Shown one piece after another: positions 21,713-27,485 of a DNA stretch of 27,485 bases; the stretch's first letter is position 1; each line of letters starts with the position of its first letter. The notes under the pieces are model-generated. The model searched no databases, had not been told where the DNA came from, and saw only the letters and a list, made by a program, of their open reading frames with translations. The translations under genes were made by a program, and so were the position numbers. The DNA comes from Chromera velia (lineage: Eukaryota > Sar > Chromeraceae), in assembly GCA_018398765.1 (NCBI GenBank), contig JAHBMJ010000069.1, forward strand, positions 5,001 to 32,485, in the 5' to 3' direction.

Positions 21713-22041
21713 TTTCAGAAACAATGATTCTGGGCAACCCGGCTTGGCTCATCTCAGCAACTTGGTTCATCTCAGATACGCAATGCATTTGCGCTGCGCG
21801 GTGATCCAAGTTGCGTCGTCGCGCAGCGAATTTAACTTGGCTGCTTTCATCGTGCATGAAAAAGCTGATCGAAGTTGCGCGGCCGTGTGACTCAAGCCAA
21901 GTTTTTCAGTGATTGAAGTTAAATGATCTAAGTTAACTGCGATGCCACGCCAAAAATTTGTGAACGAAAAACGCAGATGAGCCAAGTTGCCCCAAGATGA
22001 GCCAAGCCGGGTTGCCCGGAATCATTGTCTCTAAGAATAAA
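21713..22041. mobile_element. Foldback MITE with about 38-bp terminal inverted repeats
   Basis: The left arm, starting ACAATGATTC at 21721, and the right arm, ending GAATCATTGT at 22028, are inverted copies over 34 bp with one mismatch (through GGCTTGGCTCATCT). Similarity continues inward through a second block, CAACTTGG-Y-TCATCT. CATATAT occurs on both sides (21706-21712 and 22042-22048) as a possible target duplication, though it is weak evidence in AT-rich DNA. The interior is about 200 bp and non-coding. The superfamily is not assigned. Confidence 0.65.
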
Positions 22042-23600
22042 CATATATAGTATCTTATAGCTGCTGTTTTGTAGCTTGAGTTTGTCATGTCTCATCAATT
22101 CATTCTGTTTACAACTTTACATATCACATTTGATTTTTTGTCAAGTACGAGGATGAATAGGATTATTCTAGATTGGATGAAATTTAATATGGAAGGAGCT
22201 ACTAGGGAAAGAGATAGAATCAGATTGAATGACTATTAAATCAAAATATCAAATTAATATTTATCCTGACAATCTTGACTTGTATAGACTATTGTACACA
22301 TTCTAAACCTTCTGGAGTTAATCAATTTAGGAGAGAGTCCTTCTGCCAAGCTTTAGGGCATTGTCACTGCCAAGCTTCTGCCGCCTTTTAGATAATCCTA
22401 TCATATCCTATTCCTATATATTAGTCCTATAATTTCAGTATATTATGACTAGCATCCAGAGTAATTTAATGAATTTGATTGAATCTAACGCTGCTATAAA
22501 AACAAAACTGCCCTGTACATGCCGTCAAACTCTAGAAGCCTAGCTAGGAATAGGCCAGTAGCGATGGCGTATGATGATGATGATGACTAATATAATGGCT
22601 AGCTCGCTAGCAAACTCATAACCTAGCTCATAACTAGGCTTATAAGTCGTGACACGCGTTTCTAAGTTTTTAAAGAAGTTTTTGCATGTGTTTTCTCTTA
22701 CGGGGAGGACTAGCTCTAGGACTGGCTTAGATTGGCTGATCCTACTATCCTAGTTTCATGAGTGACTCATGTCTAACCCTGGAAGTTTAGAAATTGACAA
22801 ACAGCGATGGCGTATCATGGTAATGATATAACTTAAAATTTAAAATAGAGAAGCTTCTGCTAAATCATATGTTTTTTTTACCTTAAAAAACACTTTAAGA
22901 TCTATATGTATTGATTGAATTTATCATTGAAAAACTTTTTAAATCTATTTTAAATTTTGTTTTAGACTTTAAAAGTTTTATTTCATAAATTCGATCTGGT
23001 ATGAAATATTTACAGATATTTACAGATCACAGCTGTCCGCACTCAAACCTTTCTTTTTTCAGAAACAAATTCACTGTTGTTGTCCTCCTAGATAGTAGTG
23101 TCTGATTGTTTTGATCTGATTGATGTCATCATGCAAAAACCTGCCTGTAAAGCCTACGGTCAAGGCAAGAGATCCCGTTTGAATGCGAAGAGAAAGGGGG
23201 AGAGGGGAATTGTTTGAATGCAAAAACGTCTCTCTTCCATCAAGTCTCGTCCCTGTATCATGTTTCCTTTCTCTTCTCTTCTCTTCTCTTCTCTTCTCTT
23301 TTCTTCTTTCCTTCCTTTCTTTCCTTTTTTTCTTCCTTCCTTTCTGTTTTTGTTTGTTTGCAATTATCATGGAGGTAAACAGGGAGTTGTGGGCAGGTCC
23401 CCTCTTTTGTATTCCCGTCTTCAAGCTTGCTTCTTTTCATCTCTTCTGTCCTATTCTCTCCCGCTCTGTTTTTTTCTTTCTTTCCGTCAATGGAAATATC
23501 TAAATTTGTGATGTTTCCGGTCTCTCCGTGCCATCACGTGGTCCGGCCCTTCACCCTCCGGGGGAATTGGCGGCTGCCAATGCTGCGTGTGAAAGCCAAA
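22042..23600. other. AT-rich gene-free island with short repeats
   Basis: No gene is supportable. Visible structure includes a 15-bp palindrome, CATGAGT-G-ACTCATG (22757-22771), a direct repeat AGCGATGGCGTAT (22560 and 22803), ATCCTATCATATCCT shared with 11032, and a (TTCTC)n run at about 23270-23305. Composition becomes richer in G+C from about 23130. Confidence 0.55.
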
Positions 23601-23609
23601 CAAAGTTGA

Positions 23610-23996
23610 TGGGTGTGGTCCGTTTTGCTCCTCCTGCTGCTGGACAGTGACGGTCGGCAGGGCGGCAGGCGCGGGGTGTGGTCCGTTTTGCTCCTCCTGC
23701 TGCCGCACAGTGACGGTCGGCAGGGCGGCAGGCGCGGGATGTGGTCCGTTTTGCTCCTCCTGCTGCTGCTGCACAGTGACGGTCGGCAGGGCGGCAGGCG
23801 CGGGGTGTGGTCCGTTTTGCTCCTCCTGCTGCTGCTGCACAGTGACGGTCGGCAGGGCGGCAGGCGCGGGGTGTGGTCCGTTTTGCTCCTCCTCCTGCTG
23901 CTGCACAGTGACGGTCGGCAGGGCGGCAGGCGCGGGGTGTGGTCCGTTTTGCTCCTCCTCCTGCTGCTGCACAGTGACGGTCGGCAGGGCGGCAGC
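23610..23996 (-). repeat. 66-bp minisatellite, open in every frame on the minus strand
   Basis: GTGACGG starts at 23647, 23710, 23776, 23842, 23908 and 23974, so units are 63, 66, 66, 66 and 66 bp. Length changes come from CTG/CTC triplets. All units are multiples of three. The minus-strand frame 24068-23487 reads as repeats of LPTVTVQQQQEEQNGPHPAP and looks like a disordered protein segment, followed by a non-repeat tail to a stop at 23487. The plus strand reads as implausible Leu runs. I call the repeat with confidence. Its coding status is unresolved because no phase-matched splice to the exons upstream was found. Confidence 0.85.
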
Positions 23997-24103
23997 AACA
24001 GAGGGAAAGAAGTTTCGGGGAGAGAAGAAGAGCGTGGGACCTTGTTTGTATCTGGATGAGCTAGACAATCAGATGTGGTAACATCTCTGGCTCTGTCGCG
24101 CTT

Positions 24104-24134
<31 letters not shown>

Positions 24135-24497
24135 TACGCACACATTCAGGTGCTTATTTCCAGTGAGAAGAAGGCGAATCAATTCTGCAGATTCCTCTCT
24201 CAAACGCCCGCAAATGAATCAACAAGGATCGAAGGAAGACGGCTAGACAGACAGGAGAAAAGAAGAATTAAGAGAAAGCATGCATGGTTCTAGCTTTGCA
24301 TCAGATCGAAAGAATCATAACAACTAAGGCTAGCCTCAAGTGCGGTCATTCGAATCCTTTTGCGTCTCTGTCGGTCGTTTATCGAAATTATCGAATCATG
24401 TACAACAGAGGTAGGGCGTAATTTTCATACTGCATTTTCTCTCTTTCAGATCCATCTCCGTTTACTTCCTGCCTGCCTGACTGACTGACTTACTGAC

Positions 24498-27234
24498 CTT
24501 TGTGGGTTCTTGTTGCAGTCCCAGGATGCTCTCTGCCTCCGCGGCTCCCTCCTCTTCTAAGTCGGGGAAAAGGAGAGACTCAACGGAATGCCACAACCGG
24601 AAAGGGAGAGAGGACACCAGAAGACGGAATTCGACACGAGGGGGCAACCACGAGGAGGAAGAGGAGGAGGAGGTCGCAGCCCCACGGTCGAACGGAATTT
24701 CACTGCGGACAGACATTGTCAAGGGGGCAGGAAAGAAAGTGACAATGTCATTTCTGTAGGTTTTTGACAGAGATTTTCAGATAGCGAGGTTACAAATGGG
24801 TGGAGGCACAAAAGCATCTGCCAGTGGCCAGGGAATCGATCAAACAAAAAATGAACACTCCGGCCTTGTTGCACCCAATCACCCGATCGAGGGGGTTAAA
24901 CTTTCAAAAGAAAGCAGAAAGGAACGAGAGAGAAAACAGCCTTGCCAAGTCACGGAGAGCCGGCCATCGAAGGTAGCGGGAAAAAAGGAGCGGGAGTTCA
25001 GAAGTCACGCCAAAAGTCCCTCTCACAGACTGAGCATACTGATTTCATATGATCCTCTAACTAACTGACTGACTAACGAAGCTGACTAATTAACTAACTG
25101 ACTGAGATGGGTCGACGACGTACAGAACAGAAGCATGTGAAGGTTCCTCAGGAAAGGAAAGGAAAGGAAAGGAAAGGAACGGAAAGGAAAGGAAAGGAAA
25201 GGCAAGGCAGTGCATATTAATACAGGGCAACAGCGTCTGCGAGCTGTCTCGCGTCTCTGAACAGCCCAACGGAATCTCTTTCCCCCTGAGACTCTTGAAC
25301 AAGCACACCCTTGCAGGCATCAACCTGACCCTAGCTCCAACGGGGGGAGGGCCGGGAGAGACATTCTTGATGCCGCTGTCGTATTCAGCCTCCATCGAGA
25401 CGGCTTGTGACAGATCTGCCGCTCCTCCTGCCCCCATCGAGACGGCTTGTGACAGATCTGCCGCTCCTCCTGCCCCATTCGAGACGGCTTGTGACAGATC
25501 TGCCGCTCCTGCTGCTGCTCTCAACCTCTCCTCCTTCCACTCTGTAGCTGCAAGAGCATTCATTGTGGCTGAGGAGGAAGAAGAAGACAAAGAAGAGGAC
25601 CCCGGCCGCCCCCTTCCACTTCCAGCTGAGGAGATGGGACGACCTCTGCGAGAGGGGCCACATTCATATCTTCGCCTTCATCCCCACTGCCGGAGGAACC
25701 TCCACCTCCAGCTGCTAGGATGGCGGATGCGCACAGCGCGATTGCACCGAAGTCTCCTTGAAGAAACCAATTTACCCACAATCTCACACCCGCCCTCGTT
25801 GCAGGCTGAGAGCTCAACCCCCCCATCTCTGTGTGCATCGCGTTGAGAGCAGACAGCGAAGGACACTGAAGTACCTCATCCACCGACAGCCCCCCATCAT
25901 CCGTATCCTCTCCTAGAGGAGAATCAGGAGGAGGGTTGACCCAACCGAGGACAAGCCTGGCCAGGTGCATGTGGATCACCTCCACCCTCAAAATGTCGCT
26001 TCGAGAAGAGACGACAAAACCGCATGATGAAGCGTCGGAGAAGGCTCCCGGCGACCGCCTCCCATCAACCTCTCTTTCTGATCCTCCCCCATGACCATTT
26101 CATCCCCTCCTTCGCCTTCCCCCTGGTCCCCTTCAATACCCTCATGCTGGTCCCCTTCGGGAGACGGGGGGTTGGGACCCGCCTGCTGTCCGACTGCTGG
26201 TAGGAGACGGGAACTATTTGCAGCTTCTCTTCCTTCAGGCTCGTCCCCTGGATCGTATGTATGTGTGTACCGCCAAGACCCCTCTCCTCTCCGTGCGATC
26301 GATCTATGACTGCAAGCAAGGAGGCAAGCAAGATAGGTATATAGGCAGACTCCAAATTCTTCTTTTTCTTGCTCCTTTCTTTTTTAGTTTCTCTTTCACA
26401 TATGAAACAACGAAAGAAAACACAAAACAAGACAAAAAAAACATTCTAGCAGACAGAGAAAGAAGGGAAAAGTATGATGTCACCAAACCAATACAGAGAA
26501 AAGGGGACGTTTGGGGGAGTTTCTGGAGTGGAGTTGCCGAATCTGGCGCCGGCAGGACGGTCTCTTTCTCTTTTCACTCGGTTACATACATACAGTTCAC
26601 AGAGATAGACGGACGTTGGCAAGCAAGACCAAAGAGAGGAGGAAAAGGCATCAAGTGGAGGAAAACAGTACAGAAAAAGAAAGAAAAGTGAAGCAGGGCT
26701 TTTTTTGTCTTTTCGCCAGAGAGACTCAACAGAATACTGTATGGACACTTCGAACAACAACTGTCCCTTTTGTGCTCTTTGCTTGTTTGACCCAATGATA
26801 CCCAATGCATCAGCTGATTAGACTAACCCCCCGCATCCCTTCCCTTTCTGCATCCATTTCCCCCTCCCCTCCCCTCCCCTGCCAGACAGACGGACAGACC
26901 GAGAAGGTTTTCCTTCAGTTCGCTCTCTTCCTTGCTCGCCATGAGGAGATCAAAAAATTTGGGGGGAACGTTCCTTGACCTCCAATTCTCCCTCCAAGTC
27001 CTCAGGGCGTGCCACAAACGAGTCGAAGGGATCCCTTTGAGTCCCCTGAAGTCATCACGGTCGTCCCACAGACTCCACACAGCAGCTAGGAGCTCATGCA
27101 GAAACCAAAGCTGAACATGGCACTGCAGCGCCCTTCCTGGCAGGTTGGCAGAGAAATGGATCACACTCGAGGCCAGTGGATGTTCTTTCCTCGTCACAAC
27201 GGCTGCAGCAGCAGCCGCACCCTCAGTTCCCGAC
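24498..27234 (-). CDS. Tentative multi-exon minus-strand gene (partial, unknown function)
   Basis: Candidate exons are 27234-26980, 25998-25706, 25568-25325 and 24702-24498. Phases 2, 1, 2 and 0 match at each junction. Acceptors include CTGCATGCAG (27235), a long pyrimidine tract ending CTCAG (25569) and TGTCCGCAG (24703). The last donor is CAAAG|GTCAGTAAG (24497). Exon 1 encodes a Trp-rich helical stretch (VQLWFLHELLAAVWSLWDD). Exon 3 has three copies of GAADLSQAVS. Exon 4 has a Ser run and an amphipathic helix. I do not recognise a family. Both ends are missing, other donor choices exist (for example 26900 for exon 1), and plus-strand frames compete in two exons, so the exact model is weak. 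Confidence 0.4.
25142..25205. repeat. (GGAAA)n pentanucleotide microsatellite
   Basis: About twelve GGAAA units with single-base variants lie within the proposed intron between 25325 and 24702 of the tentative minus gene. Confidence 0.92.
25385..25510 (-). repeat. Tandem 48-bp coding repeat
   Basis: Three near-identical units containing GAGACGGCTTGTGACAGATC (starting about 25398, 25440 and 25482) encode GAADLSQAVS on the minus strand. Spacing is about 42 bp, a multiple of three, so every frame stays open. Confidence 0.75.
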
Positions 27235-27404
27235 CTGCATGCAGCCAGCCAGGAGAGGAGGAGAAAGCATGCAGGAGAAAGGGGTGCAACAGAGAAAGTT
27301 GCAGGAGCGCCCACCCTTTCTGCCTGTGGAGCCTAACAGTGGAGGGGGGAGCTAGAGCAATTGAACTGGTCGCTAGAGTCAGCGGGGGCTGTGGGGAGTT
27401 GGTG

Positions 27405-27485
27405 CGCTGAAGGGGAGGAAGAGAGGGAGGGAAGGAAGAAAGGAGGGAGGGATGGAAGAAAGGAGAGAAGGAGGGAGGGTGGGGT
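27405..27485. repeat. Purine-rich GGAAG/GGAGG repeat at window end
   Basis: A purine-only imperfect repeat on the plus strand becomes, on the minus strand, a pyrimidine tract ending CCCTTCAG near 27411. It could be the acceptor of a further upstream exon of the minus gene, but this is not demonstrated. Confidence 0.6.

Noticed and set aside
23258-23503. Overlapping frames rich in Ser/Phe/Leu or Lys/Glu/Arg
   Set aside because: They translate the (TTCTC)n/(TTCC)n low-complexity tract.

Overview
The window is eukaryotic nuclear DNA. The protein-coding stretches are split by GT-AG introns and the exons join in phase. There are no operons or Shine-Dalgarno sites, and microsatellites and transposon-like inverted repeats are abundant. 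Gene style suggests a protist: a WD40 + TRP-type channel fusion, secreted-type cysteine modules, 60-2850 bp introns and tetranucleotide repeats. A free-living alveolate, for example a chromerid, would fit. This placement is inference only; nothing in the window proves the taxon.

Layout. (1) 1-10032, plus strand: the 3' part of one large gene with 11 phase-consistent exons (1256 codons visible, 5' end outside the window). It encodes an N-terminal WD40 region, an ankyrin-like linker, a six-helix ion-transport (TRP-like) domain and a C-terminal coiled coil. Intron 6 holds a 2.4 kb (TTTC)n satellite. (2) 10033-14416: an AT-rich gene-free island carrying two apparent non-autonomous DNA transposons. 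12414-13380 has 12-bp perfect terminal inverted repeats and an 8-bp target duplication; 11371-12245 has 15-bp imperfect terminal repeats and GAACCTG subterminal arrays. (3) 14417-19406, minus strand: a five-exon gene (1173 codons) with two cysteine modules, a duplicated beta-like motif and lysine/glutamate-rich C-terminal segments. (4) 19407-20163: a divergent intergenic region with a TATA-like element facing each way. (5) 20164-21186, plus strand: an intronless 340-aa orphan gene. (6) 21187-23600: a second AT-rich island with a 0.3 kb foldback MITE. (7) 23610-27485: a repeat-rich region with a 66-bp minisatellite and a tentative multi-exon minus-strand gene.

The two well-supported spliced genes share an unusual 3' splice signature: all 14 inferred introns end in GCAG and 13 of 14 in TGCAG. 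Several donors carry C at +3. No multi-gene pathway or system can be read from these neighbours; the genes look functionally independent. The most distinctive items are the channel fusion, the splice signature, the intronic satellite and the transposon-like elements.
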